DNA from: DRQF01 sp964559135 | GTDB taxonomy: Bacteria > Planctomycetota > GCA-002687715 > DRQF01 | DNA length: 6,195 bases | Reading direction: 5' to 3' | Assembly (NCBI GenBank): GCA_964559135.1 | Contig: CAZLGG010000161.1 | Coordinates: forward strand, 1-6,195 | In this document: one piece after another, positions 1-6,169 of the stretch | Numbering within the stretch: the first letter of the stretch is position 1 | Layout: each line of letters opens with the position of its first letter | Notes under the pieces: model-generated | Seen by the model: the letters and a program-made list of their open reading frames with translations, nothing else | Told to the model about the DNA's origin: nothing | Databases searched by the model: none | Program-made: the position numbers and the translations under genes

Positions 1-122
1 TGCCCTCGCCGCGCGCCATGGTTTCTCCCGTGATCGAACTCCATGCTCCCAGGCCCATGGCTCGCTGGCGGACCAACCCGAGGGCTTCGCCGGTCGTTTC
101 TCCCGAGCGGCCTCGTTTCCGC

Positions 123-149
123 TTGACCCGAATCGGTCGGATCTCTAAT
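123..149 (+). promoter_or_regulatory. Possible sigma70-type promoter for the FG-GAP gene
   Basis: TTGACC at 123-128 matches the -35 consensus at five of six bases, and TCTAAT at 144-149 matches the -10 consensus at five of six. The spacer is 15 bp, which is shorter than the preferred 17 bp. Transcription would begin near 156 and leave a leader of roughly 50 bases before the start codon. The rest of positions 1-204 shows no convincing coding sequence. A short minus-strand start (ATG at 19-17, with GGGAGA just upstream) could open a divergent gene leaving the window, but too little is visible to call it. Confidence 0.3.
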
Positions 150-190
150 CTGATTGATTGGATGGAGCGCGTTGCCCGGCTGAGTCACCC

Positions 191-197
191 AGAGGAG
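191..197 (+). promoter_or_regulatory. Ribosome binding site fixing the FG-GAP protein start
   Basis: AGAGGAG lies seven bases before the ATG at 205. A second ATG follows directly at 208 and a third in-frame ATG is at 223. The spacing best fits 205 (or 208). From 223 the site would be too far away (25 bases). Confidence 0.7.
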
Positions 198-204
198 AGA
201 CCTC

Positions 205-1794
205 ATGATGAGGGAACACGGGATGTCAAGAACGGGACTTCTTCTTCTCACCGTGCTCTTGACGGGTGGGACGTCCATCGCGCAGCAAGTGGCGACCCGA
301 TGGACCGCCACCGGCAGCACCATCGACTTCGGGGTCATCGCCGCCGACGCGGGCGACGTCAATGGAGACGGCGTGCCCGATATCGTTGTGGGAGAGCCCC
401 AGGTGGGAATCGCCCAAGTTCTTTCCGGTAGCGATGGTGCGGTCCTCCATCAGTGGACGGGGGTTCCCGGGGAAGGTTTGGGCGTCTCCGTGGACGGACT
501 GGGCGATGTGAATGGCGACGGGTTCGACGATGTCATCGTCGGGAGCTTCGGCGGGTCTTTGCCGTTCGCGTCGACGGGGAAGGCGCGGGTTTTTTCGGGC
601 TTCGACGGGAGTCTCCTCTTCCTCCTCCAGACACCCACTCAGAGCCCGACGATGAACGGATTCGGGCAGGTCGTCGCGGGGGTGGGAGACGTGGATCTCG
701 ACGGTGTACGAGATTTCGCCGTCGGCGATCCCCTCGCGGCATCGGCCGGTCCCCTTACGGGAGAGGTTCACATCTACTCCGGCGTCTCCGGATCGCTTCT
801 CTTCAGCCATCTCGGGGCACAGGCCGATCTGCGTTTCGGTTCGAGTATCGATGGCGCCGGCGACGTGAACGGAGATGGTTTCGCGGATGTCATCGTCGGG
901 AACGATCTCGTGGTCCCCTTCCTTTGTCCTCCCACGGCGACCGGACGGGTCGAGGTCCTCTCGGGCTTCGACGGATCGGTGCTGCACTCGTTTCAGGCAG
1001 CTCAAGCGGGTGTGCCGTTCGGTCGCGCGGTAGCGGGTACGGGCGATCTGAATCAGGACGGCTTCGACGACTTCGTCTTCACGACTCCGGGGTTTGGGTT
1101 GTTGCAGGCCTTGAATGCCCCGGTGTACTCGGGCTTCGACGGGTCCCTCCTTTTCACCATCGTTCCTTCGGCCCCCGGCCCCACTGGCATCAGACTCGAT
1201 GCCGGCAAGGACGTTGACGGGGACGGCGTGAACGACATCGCCGTCGACAACCTTCTTTTTTCCGGAGCGGGCGGAACGGTTCTCCTTCCTCCGTCGGTCG
1301 GTGTGTTTCATCTCTCCGGCGACATCGACGGTGACGGGTTCGCCGAGATCATAGGTGCCTCGGTCGATGCCACCACTTTTCTCGGGAAGATCACTTTACG
1401 GTCACTGGGCGGGGCGATTCGCTATGGAGTGGCGGCGAGCCCGGCCAACACGTTGGACCTTTCCTTCCAACCTGGCGTGGGCTCAGCGGGCCCGGCTCAG
1501 GGCACGGGTCAGCTCACGGGAGCGGCGCCGCTTTCTTCGGGGGCCGCCCTGCTCTCGGCCTTTCCCGCCGCCATGCCGATCTTCGGCCTCGTCCTTCTCG
1601 TGGACACGACGCCGGGTTTTTTCTTGAACATGCCGGTCGCATACGGTCCCCAGGGGGGAGTATCCTTTCCCCTCGACCTCCGACAGCCCACCGTGGCGGG
1701 ACTGACGTTTTTCCTCCAATTCTTCGAGCTCAACGCCTCCGCCCCCCAAGGCGCCTTCGCCTCCAACGGGCTTGCCATGCTCTTCATTCCTTGA
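205..1794 (+). CDS. Secreted FG-GAP (integrin alpha-type) beta-propeller protein with C-terminal beta domain
   Basis: This is a 529-residue exported protein of unknown specific role. A signal peptide is visible: basic start, hydrophobic GLLLLTVLL (11-19), and probable cleavage after S-I-A near residue 26. Seven FG-GAP/VCBS-like repeats follow, each with a Ca2+-binding loop of the DxDxDG type. They begin at D51 (DVNGDGVPD), D101, D162, D220, D281, D336 and D373, and are followed by hydrophobic strands such as DVIVG. Between loops the strand motif SGFDGSLLF recurs (near 131, 253 and 309). Seven repeats match a seven-bladed propeller. Residues from about 405 to 529 form a separate glycine- and hydrophobic-rich beta domain ending AMLFIP. 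Such proteins usually bind ligands or other proteins at the cell surface; no enzymatic motif is seen. The loop at D162 has Leu where Gly is usual (DVDLDG), and the last loop ends in Glu rather than Asp. The family call is firm; the ligand is unknown. Confidence 0.93.
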   Translation: MMREHGMSRTGLLLLTVLLTGGTSIAQQVATRWTATGSTIDFGVIAADAGDVNGDGVPDIVVGEPQVGIAQVLSGSDGAVLHQWTGVPGEGLGVSVDGLGDVNGDGFDDVIVGSFGGSLPFASTGKARVFSGFDGSLLFLLQTPTQSPTMNGFGQVVAGVGDVDLDGVRDFAVGDPLAASAGPLTGEVHIYSGVSGSLLFSHLGAQADLRFGSSIDGAGDVNGDGFADVIVGNDLVVPFLCPPTATGRVEVLSGFDGSVLHSFQAAQAGVPFGRAVAGTGDLNQDGFDDFVFTTPGFGLLQALNAPVYSGFDGSLLFTIVPSAPGPTGIRLDAGKDVDGDGVNDIAVDNLLFSGAGGTVLLPPSVGVFHLSGDIDGDGFAEIIGASVDATTFLGKITLRSLGGAIRYGVAASPANTLDLSFQPGVGSAGPAQGTGQLTGAAPLSSGAALLSAFPAAMPIFGLVLLVDTTPGFFLNMPVAYGPQGGVSFPLDLRQPTVAGLTFFLQFFELNASAPQGAFASNGLAMLFIP

Positions 1795-1995
1795 GCGTTC
1801 TGAACGATGAGGGGGCGACCCCGGCAGCGGCGGTTCCCCGCAGCCGCGGTCATCGAACCTGGTCGTCAGGGGGTGACCCCCTTCAGCCCGTTGGAGGCCG
1901 TGTATCCGATGGGGCCCGCCGGGTCGATGGCATGGCGCCTGCCGCGCCACTGACGAGGCTTCCTTGACCGGAAAGCAGAGGCGATCCGAGCGCGC

Positions 1996-2172
1996 TCAGG
2001 AGCAATCAGTCCACCGTCCCATCGCCGCCGAATTCCGCCGGGTGCCGTCGCCGAACAGGATTGCGGCTTCCTCCGCGGCAAGAACGATGTCCGCGTGCCC
2101 GTCGGCGTTGAGAAAGGATCGGCAGATCGATCTTTGCTTTGGCCGCGGTCCCGAAGGGTTGGGCCAGGGCCT
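1996..2172 (-). pseudogene. Possible relic of an FG-GAP/VCBS repeat gene, antisense to its neighbours
   Basis: Read on the minus strand from 2115 to 2041, the sequence encodes FLNADGHADIVLAAEEAAIL followed by FGDGT. This has the layout of an FG-GAP/VCBS repeat: a DxDGHxD-like loop, a hydrophobic strand, then an (L/F)xGDG turn. The frame is open from 2172 to a TGA at 1996-1998, has no start codon, and is preceded by a TGA at 2175-2173. Just upstream, another frame reads DRSAD, which would join naturally to the loop after a frameshift. The visible fragment is one repeat, so chance similarity in GC-rich DNA cannot be excluded. It most likely derives from a paralogue of the kind of gene seen at 205-1794, but in opposite orientation. 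Confidence 0.35.
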
Positions 2173-2262
2173 TCACTCTTTTTTGACGCTGGGAGATGGC
2201 GGGCTCATGAGATCCCGCAAGGATGCTGGATGATCCTCTATACTCTCGTGTCCATCGATTTC

Positions 2263-2268
2263 GAGGAG
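2263..2268 (+). promoter_or_regulatory. Ribosome binding site fixing the GH114-type protein start
   Basis: GAGGAG sits eight bases before the ATG at 2277. The frame is open further upstream to an ATG at 2223, but that start would put a polar 18-residue extension ahead of a clear signal peptide. The site therefore selects 2277. Confidence 0.75.
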
Positions 2269-2276
2269 AGTGGTTC

Positions 2277-3629
2277 ATGAAGCGCTTGCGGATCCTGCCC
2301 ATGGCGGTTTTTTGTCTTGTTTGTGCCGCCGCATTGCCCTCAGCCGGCCAGATGGCCCCCACGATGCTCTTCGCGGGCCATCCCGTTATCGGCGGGACGT
2401 TGCGATTGGAAATCACTGCCGATCCCGGCACCAATTTGGTGCTTCTTCTGGACTCGGGGGGAGGTCCAACCTCGTACGCAGGCTACACCTTCGATCTCGA
2501 CCTCGGGCCGAATCTTCAAATCATCCCGTTGGGGGTCGCGGGGCCGGCGCCCTTCGTTCTCGAGCAATCCATTCCCAACTTGGCCGGTCTCGTGGGCTTG
2601 ACCACGTATGCCCAGGTCGTGGGCGTGACTCCCGCGGCCCAGGTTCTTCTCTCCGAGGGGCTTCACGTGACCCTCGGAGCTCCTTTGCCCATGGCCCAGG
2701 TGAATGACTACACCTATCAACTCCAGGGGCCCGGAGGCGCGAACCTGTCTCTGGGGCCCATCGCCGCCACCGCTTTCGACCTTTCGATCACCGATTATTC
2801 TTCCGACGGAAGCACGGAGTTCATGCCCGCGGACGTGGCTGCGCTGCAGTCGCCCGCGGAGCCCCAGCGAATCCGATTGGCTTACATGTCCATCGGAGAA
2901 GCGGAGGACTACCGTTGGTATTGGCCCTTGATCGATCCAAATCTGGTGGCCCAGGCCAACCCCCAATTCGCCGGGAATTTCAAGGTGAAGTACTGGGACC
3001 CGGCGTGGAAAGACGTGATCATTCACGGCAATGCGACCTTGGGAATGTCTTACCTGGACCGCATCATCGACCAGGGCTTCGATGGGGTCTATCTGGACAT
3101 CATCGATGCCTTCGAGTTTTTCGGTCCCTCCGAGGAAGGGGGCGTGAACCTACGCCGGGATGCGGCGCGCGAGATGGTCCAATTCGTTCTCGAGATCGCC
3201 CATCACGCCCGAGTGGTGAGGGGCCGCCCCAACTTCCTGATCGTTCCCCAAAACGGTTCGACGATCATCACCGACGGCTTTTATCCCGCCGATACGCTCC
3301 AGCCCGGCGATCCCACGTCGCCTCAGGCCATGGCCGCTCTCATGAAACAGCGCTACTTCGAGACCATCGACGCCATCGGCGTCGAGGACGTCTTCTACAC
3401 GGGGAGCGCCGACGAGAACAATCCCTATGCCCCTGACACCTACAGGTTGGGGCTACTCGCCCAGTTCACCGCGGCGGCGATTCCCGTCTTGAACATCGAG
3501 TACCTGACCCTGCCGAATCTGGTTTCGGATTTCTACACGGTCCACGCTCCCGCCGCGGGCTTCATCCCCTACGCCTCTGTCCGGGATTTGGACGTCCTCA
3601 CCATCAACGCCGGCTTCCCGCCCGATTGA
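2277..3629 (+). CDS. Secreted GH114/TM1410-type glycoside hydrolase with N-terminal beta domain
   Basis: This is a 450-residue exported protein. Its signal peptide has basic MKRLRIL, a hydrophobic core and LPSA, with cleavage probably after A23. Residues about 26-135 form a beta-rich module resembling the C-terminal domain of the protein at 205-1794. The GH114-like barrel starts near F167 (FDLSITDYSSDGS). It shows the family's signature blocks: YMSIGEAEDYRWYW (203-216), KVKYWDPAWK (236-245) and GFDGVYLDIIDAFEFF (267-282). The end (PVLNIEYL...GFIPYASVRDLDVL) also fits. Characterised GH114 enzymes cleave alpha-1,4-linked galactosamine polymers. Related TM1410-like proteins were long misannotated as cysteinyl-tRNA synthetases. 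Acidic residues E208, E210, D274 and D277 lie in the conserved blocks and are candidates for the active site; I cannot assign the catalytic pair. The substrate here is inferred only. No terminator is evident after the stop codon. Confidence 0.9.
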   Translation: MKRLRILPMAVFCLVCAAALPSAGQMAPTMLFAGHPVIGGTLRLEITADPGTNLVLLLDSGGGPTSYAGYTFDLDLGPNLQIIPLGVAGPAPFVLEQSIPNLAGLVGLTTYAQVVGVTPAAQVLLSEGLHVTLGAPLPMAQVNDYTYQLQGPGGANLSLGPIAATAFDLSITDYSSDGSTEFMPADVAALQSPAEPQRIRLAYMSIGEAEDYRWYWPLIDPNLVAQANPQFAGNFKVKYWDPAWKDVIIHGNATLGMSYLDRIIDQGFDGVYLDIIDAFEFFGPSEEGGVNLRRDAAREMVQFVLEIAHHARVVRGRPNFLIVPQNGSTIITDGFYPADTLQPGDPTSPQAMAALMKQRYFETIDAIGVEDVFYTGSADENNPYAPDTYRLGLLAQFTAAAIPVLNIEYLTLPNLVSDFYTVHAPAAGFIPYASVRDLDVLTINAGFPPD

Positions 3630-3684
3630 GAGTCCACTTCTCATCTCGCGATCTGGTTCGAAGCCTGAACTTGGCGGCTGTGGG

Positions 3685-3735
3685 TTCCGGAAAGTTTGAC
3701 CGCTCGATTCCGGAAAGTCTGACGGACGATTCCGG
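3685..3735 (+). repeat. Direct-repeat cluster resembling an IS21-type element end
   Basis: TTCCGGAAAGTTTGAC at 3685-3700 is repeated as TTCCGGAAAGTCTGAC at 3708-3723 (15 of 16 bases identical). A third, truncated copy, TTCCGG, lies at 3730-3735. The spacing is 23 and then 22 bases, about two helical turns. IS21-family elements are known for multiple short repeats at each end, often with a GGAAA(A)nTTnACC-like core, and this looks similar. No istA/istB-like transposase gene is present in the window, so this would be a solo end or an intergenic repeat. The third copy breaks off into a hairpin at 3733-3750. Confidence 0.55.
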
Positions 3736-4126
3736 CCCGAGTTCGGGCCGACTGTTCGGGCTACCGGGGTGTGCCGTCCCTCGGATTCGGGTATCGAGAG
3801 GCGTTGGAATCTCGACATCCACTAGGGCTCCATGCTGAGATGGCTGAGAAGACCGAAAATTCTGGAAGTTTTTCTTGATTGTGCGCGGCGGGGTAAGGAA
3901 TGTCGCTTTGAGGGAATGATCACGGGGGCTGGGGAGGTGCAAATGTGGGGTCATGGCAAGGCGTGAAACAAGCCCAGTCGCCGATGCAGGACTGGCATGG
4001 GATGGTCGACGAGGTCTTTCTGCGCGGCGGCTCCACCATCGGCGGGGGGGGGCGCCTGCGGCGGGCCGGGCCGAGCCCACAGAAGAGCTCCGCTCCGGTT
4101 CGCTCTTCCCCGGGTCCCCTCGGCCC

Positions 4127-4160
4127 TTGACCAACGGGTCAACGCCCCTGATATAGGGGC
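4127..4160. repeat. Two adjacent small hairpins
   Basis: TTGACC (4127-4132), loop AACG, GGTCAA (4137-4142) is followed one base later by GCCCCT (4144-4149), loop GATAT, AGGGGC (4155-4160). Both stems are perfect 6-bp inverted repeats. No U-tract follows on either strand. TTGACC could also serve as a -35 element on either strand because it is mirrored, but no good -10 accompanies it. The function is unknown. Confidence 0.4.
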
Positions 4161-4229
4161 CCGGATCAGTCGGAGATGGCGCGGGAACCTGTGTTCGAAG
4201 TGTGTTCAGGGGGCATCTTGCGGTTGCCG

Positions 4230-4276
4230 AACAAAAGGCAAGGGCCTGTCATAAGGTGATTTATGACAGGCCCTTG
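4230..4276 (-). terminator. Intrinsic terminator of the tRNA-Pro gene
   Basis: The minus strand has a perfect 16-bp inverted repeat, CAAGGGCCTGTCATAA (4276-4261 and 4254-4239, since the two strands read alike), around a 6-base loop. It is followed by CCTTTTGTT (4238-4230). The hairpin begins seven bases after the tRNA discriminator base. The T-run of four is modest but the stem is very strong. On the plus strand the same stem is followed by TGTGCAG, so it is not an obvious terminator in that direction. Confidence 0.85.
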
Positions 4277-4283
4277 TGTGCAG

Positions 4284-4358
4284 TCGGGGCGAGAAGATTC
4301 GAACTTCCGACCTCTTGAACCCCATTCAAGCGCGCTAGCCAGGCTGCGCCACGCCCCG
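4284..4358 (-). tRNA. tRNA-Pro (anticodon GGG)
   Basis: A full cloverleaf of 75 bases can be folded on the minus strand. The acceptor stem is CGGGGCG/CGCCCCG with discriminator A, and the C1-G72 pair is typical of bacterial proline tRNAs. The D stem is GCGC/GCGC. The anticodon stem CTTGA/TCAAG encloses the loop AUGGGGU, giving anticodon GGG, which reads CCC and CCU; this loop matches E. coli proL as I remember it. The T stem is GGAAG/CUUCU with one G-U pair, and the T loop is UUCGAAU. The variable loop has five bases. The 3' CCA is not encoded: CTG follows the discriminator, so a CCA-adding enzyme is needed. The gene stands alone, divergent from the MATE gene. Confidence 0.96.
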
Positions 4359-4426
4359 GGTTTGGAGTCAGACTCCGCCGATGGGGATGCGGGGGGTGGG
4401 TCAATCGCACCTCCGTCGGTTCGATG

Positions 4427-4454
4427 AATATATGCGGTGCAGGGTGAAGATCAA
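4427..4454 (-). promoter_or_regulatory. Probable promoter of the tRNA-Pro gene
   Basis: On the minus strand, TTGATC (4454-4449) and TATATT (4432-4427) are separated by 16 bases. They match the -35 consensus at four of six and the -10 consensus at five of six. Transcription would begin near 4420, about 60 bases before the mature tRNA 5' end. The A/T-rich -10 stands out in GC-rich surroundings. The 5' leader contains a palindrome GGAGTC-T-GACTCC at 4376-4364, just before the tRNA. Confidence 0.45.
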
Positions 4455-4506
4455 GCGGCGGGATTCCGATGTCTTGCCGTGCGCCCGGGGACGGATAGCC
4501 TCCCCC

Positions 4507-5883
4507 ATGGAGAGGGACCTCACCCAGGGACGATTCGGTGAACACATGCGGTCGCTTCTGCCCGGGGCCGTGGGGTTGCAGATCCTCTTCGCCCTCTTCG
4601 AGGTGGTGGACGCTTTCTGGGTGGGGCGCTTGGCCGAACCGGGACCGGAGCTGGCGGCCCTCGCCGTGGGCACCTACGGCCTCTGGTGCCTTTTCTCCCT
4701 CGAGCACATGGTGGTCACCGCCGTCCTCGCCGTGGTCTCCCAGTCCGTGGGGGCGGGGATGGAGGACCGTGCGAGACGCGCCGCCGCTCGCGGATTCGTC
4801 TTCGCCCTTTTGCTCTGGGTCGTGGCGCTCGTCGTGGGATGGCCTCTGCGGGACTGGGTGGTGGCGTGGACGCGGGTCGAGCCCGGCGCTGCTCAACTCT
4901 CCCGGGACTATCTGGGGGTCCTGTTGGGTGGGGCCCTGTCCATTTTCGGCTTCGGAACCGTGGACGCCGTCTTTCGGGCACGGGGCGACACGAAGAGCCC
5001 CGTCTTGCTCTTGTCCGGCGCCCTCCTGCTGAATCTCGTCCTCGATCCCATCCTCGTTCTCGGATGGGGGCCCGTGGCCGGACACGGCGTCGTCGGCGCG
5101 GCCTGGGCCACGGTGGCCTGTCGCATGGCGGCCGTCCTCGCGGGGCTCCTTTTGATCATTCGCCGAGGGCACGTCTCCTTTCGCCCCTGGGGGCGGATGC
5201 TGCTACGCTCGGAGTATCTCCGCTTCCTCAAGATCGGCGCGCCCGCCGCGGGCGGCGGTTTGCTTTACTGCCTCACCTTTCTCGGGCTTGCGAGCTTCCT
5301 CGCCCCGTTCGGCGACGAAGCTCTGGGCGCCTTCGCCATCGGTCAAAAAATCGAGTCCATCTCCTGGGCGTCGTTGGTGGGGGTGGCTACCGTGGCCGCC
5401 GCTTGGGTGGGTCAGAATCTGGGGGCGGGCCACCCCATGCGCGCCCGTCGCGGCGCCTGGCTCGCGGTCGCTCTGGGGTCCGGCTTGGCGCTCCTTGCCA
5501 GTGCCGTGTTCGTCTTCTTCCGCGAACCCATGCTCGAGTTCTTCGCGCCGGGGCAGGAAGTCCTCCATGGATACGGACGCACCTATCTTTGGATCGTGGC
5601 GCTCAGTCAGGTCCCGCTTGCGGTCGAGATCGTCCTGTATGAAGCCTTCGGCGGGGCGGGTGACACGCTGCCGCCGATGTGGATCATCTCGGTCTTCACG
5701 CTGGCGCGCCTGCCCCTGGCCTGGTGGCTCTGCGACGCGCTGGATTGGGGCGTGGAGGGGGTTTTCTGGGCGGTAACGATCACCACGACGGCGAAGGGGG
5801 CCCTCATGGCCTGGAGCTTCAGCCGCGACCGCTGGATCGCCCGGGGTAGAGGGATGCTGGCATCCATCGCGGCGGAGGATTGA
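4507..5883 (+). CDS. MATE family efflux transporter (NorM/DinF-type)
   Basis: This is a 458-residue inner-membrane protein with about twelve hydrophobic segments, the normal size for the family. MATE proteins export cationic drugs or metabolites in exchange for Na+ or H+. The N-terminus MERDLTQGRFGEHM leading into TM1 is typical. TM1 carries FEVVDAFWVG, whose Asp35 fits the conserved TM1 acidic residue of NorM-type carriers. The two-fold repeat of the fold is visible in matching motifs: FRARGDTKSP (156-165) in the first half and FGGAGDTLPP (381-390) in the second. LNLVLDPILV (175-184) and GQNLGAGHPMRARR (302-315) are further family blocks. An in-frame ATG at 4381 was rejected: it would add 42 polar residues and run through the probable tRNA promoter. 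Only a weak GGGGACGG (4487-4494) lies before 4507. The substrate cannot be predicted. It converges on the gene at 5912-6169. Confidence 0.93.
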   Translation: MERDLTQGRFGEHMRSLLPGAVGLQILFALFEVVDAFWVGRLAEPGPELAALAVGTYGLWCLFSLEHMVVTAVLAVVSQSVGAGMEDRARRAAARGFVFALLLWVVALVVGWPLRDWVVAWTRVEPGAAQLSRDYLGVLLGGALSIFGFGTVDAVFRARGDTKSPVLLLSGALLLNLVLDPILVLGWGPVAGHGVVGAAWATVACRMAAVLAGLLLIIRRGHVSFRPWGRMLLRSEYLRFLKIGAPAAGGGLLYCLTFLGLASFLAPFGDEALGAFAIGQKIESISWASLVGVATVAAAWVGQNLGAGHPMRARRGAWLAVALGSGLALLASAVFVFFREPMLEFFAPGQEVLHGYGRTYLWIVALSQVPLAVEIVLYEAFGGAGDTLPPMWIISVFTLARLPLAWWLCDALDWGVEGVFWAVTITTTAKGALMAWSFSRDRWIARGRGMLASIAAED

Positions 5884-5911
5884 GCTGGCGCCGTGGGCAC
5901 CGCCCGGGCTC

Positions 5912-6169
5912 TCAGTCGATGGTCAGCTCGAGTTCGTCCCCCGCGTGGAGATCCACCAGGTGGGGCTTTGCCGTGAACTCGAACGCGTTGTCCTTCCGCT
6001 GAGCACGGCCGACTCGATAACGGCCGGCGGGAAGATTCGTTTCCGCCGAATCCTTCGTCCACATGTCCGCGAGGGGGAAACCTCGGCGTTCCGTCTCCGC
6101 CCAATAGACGTAAACGTCCGGCGGCCCCCATGGTTGCAGGGTGACCTGGCGCAGTGGTAACGCGCCGGG
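5912..6169 (-). CDS. C-terminal part of a beta-rich protein, 5' end unresolved
   Basis: The minus strand encodes 85 residues up to a TGA at 5914-5912. The sequence is protein-like: RQVTLQPWGPPDVYVYWAE (7-25), GFPLADMWTKDSAETNLPAG (30-49), then RYRVG, and finally HLVDLHAGDELELTID. Alternating hydrophobic residues and the LPAGRYRV / AGDELELTI pattern resemble the end of a carboxypeptidase-regulatory-like or other immunoglobulin-like beta-sandwich domain. I do not recognise the family. The frame is interrupted upstream by TGA at 6172-6170. Before it, the same frame reads DALPAAD to the window edge. No ATG, GTG or TTG start lies between that stop and the conserved-looking part; the only ATG is at residue 36. 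It may be a larger gene broken by a nonsense change or frameshift, a recoded UGA, or a gene using a CTG start (6154). It ends 28 bases from the stop codon of the MATE gene. Confidence 0.55.
   Translation of the reverse strand, partial: PGALPLRQVTLQPWGPPDVYVYWAETERRGFPLADMWTKDSAETNLPAGRYRVGRAQRKDNAFEFTAKPHLVDLHAGDELELTID

Larger units (their letters stand above)
1795..2276. other. Intergenic region without an intact gene
   Basis: This stretch of 482 bases separates the two secreted-protein genes. It holds a perfect 15-base palindrome at 1868-1882 (AGGGGGT, central G, ACCCCCT), a short palindrome CGTTCTGAACG at 1796-1806 just after the stop codon, and a minus-strand FG-GAP relic listed separately. 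No U-tract follows either palindrome, so neither is a standard intrinsic terminator. Near the right end, TATACT at 2239-2244 could be a -10 element for the next gene, but no good -35 lies 15-19 bp upstream; the TTGACG at 2183-2188 is 50 bp away. Confidence 0.6.
3630..4230. other. Intergenic region between GH114-type gene and tRNA terminator
   Basis: These roughly 600 bases contain no open frame with recognisable protein character. They hold the direct-repeat cluster listed separately, a hairpin CGGCCCGA/TCGGGCCG at 3733-3750, a spaced inverted repeat TCGAGA/TCTCGA at 3794-3815, a G-rich stretch around 4044-4053, and two adjacent small hairpins at 4127-4142 and 4144-4160. An A/T-richer patch at about 3850-3880 stands out from the GC-rich background. 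This may be a decayed mobile-element landing site, but only the repeats support that. Confidence 0.6.

Noticed and set aside
21..105. Ten-base direct repeat GTTTCTCCCG at 21-30 and 96-105
   Set aside because: It is only two short copies with no shared flanks, which is weak evidence for a regulatory or mobile repeat.
226..1311. Long open frame of 361 codons on the minus strand
   Set aside because: It lies fully antisense to the FG-GAP gene, is charge-rich and low-complexity, lacks a ribosome binding site and recognisable domain, and is explained by the GC bias and repeated codons of the real gene.
1796..1847. Terminator candidate after the FG-GAP gene (CGTTCTGAACG and GCGGC/GCCGC)
   Set aside because: The stems are short, the loops are poor and there is no T-run.
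1866..2081. Short minus-strand frame ending AIDPAGPIGYTASNGLKGVTP-like residues as an independent small gene
   Set aside because: The stretch looks mildly protein-like, but most of the frame is Arg/Pro-rich, the start has no ribosome binding site, and it overlaps the FG-GAP relic in another frame; it may be part of the same decayed gene.
2223..2276. Upstream ATG at 2223 for the GH114-type protein
   Set aside because: It would bury the signal peptide behind 18 polar residues, while a strong GAGGAG sits at the right distance before 2277.
3604..4134. Minus-strand open frame of 176 codons in the intergenic region
   Set aside because: It has no family resemblance or ribosome binding site that I can see, and includes the direct repeats and the end of the GH114-type gene in antisense.
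4381..4506. N-terminal extension of the MATE protein from the ATG at 4381
   Set aside because: It adds 42 polar residues not typical of the family and overlaps the likely tRNA promoter. The family-like MERDLTQG start is at 4507.
4261..5172. Open frame of 303 codons on the minus strand across the tRNA and the MATE gene
   Set aside because: It runs antisense to MATE transmembrane segments and through the tRNA-Pro gene. The product is rich in Pro, Gly, His and Glu with no hydrophobic core, as expected of a shadow frame.
5884..5911. Bidirectional terminator between the convergent MATE and right-edge genes
   Set aside because: GAGC and GCTC can pair at the ends of this gap, but the inner stem has mismatches and no T-run is present on either side.
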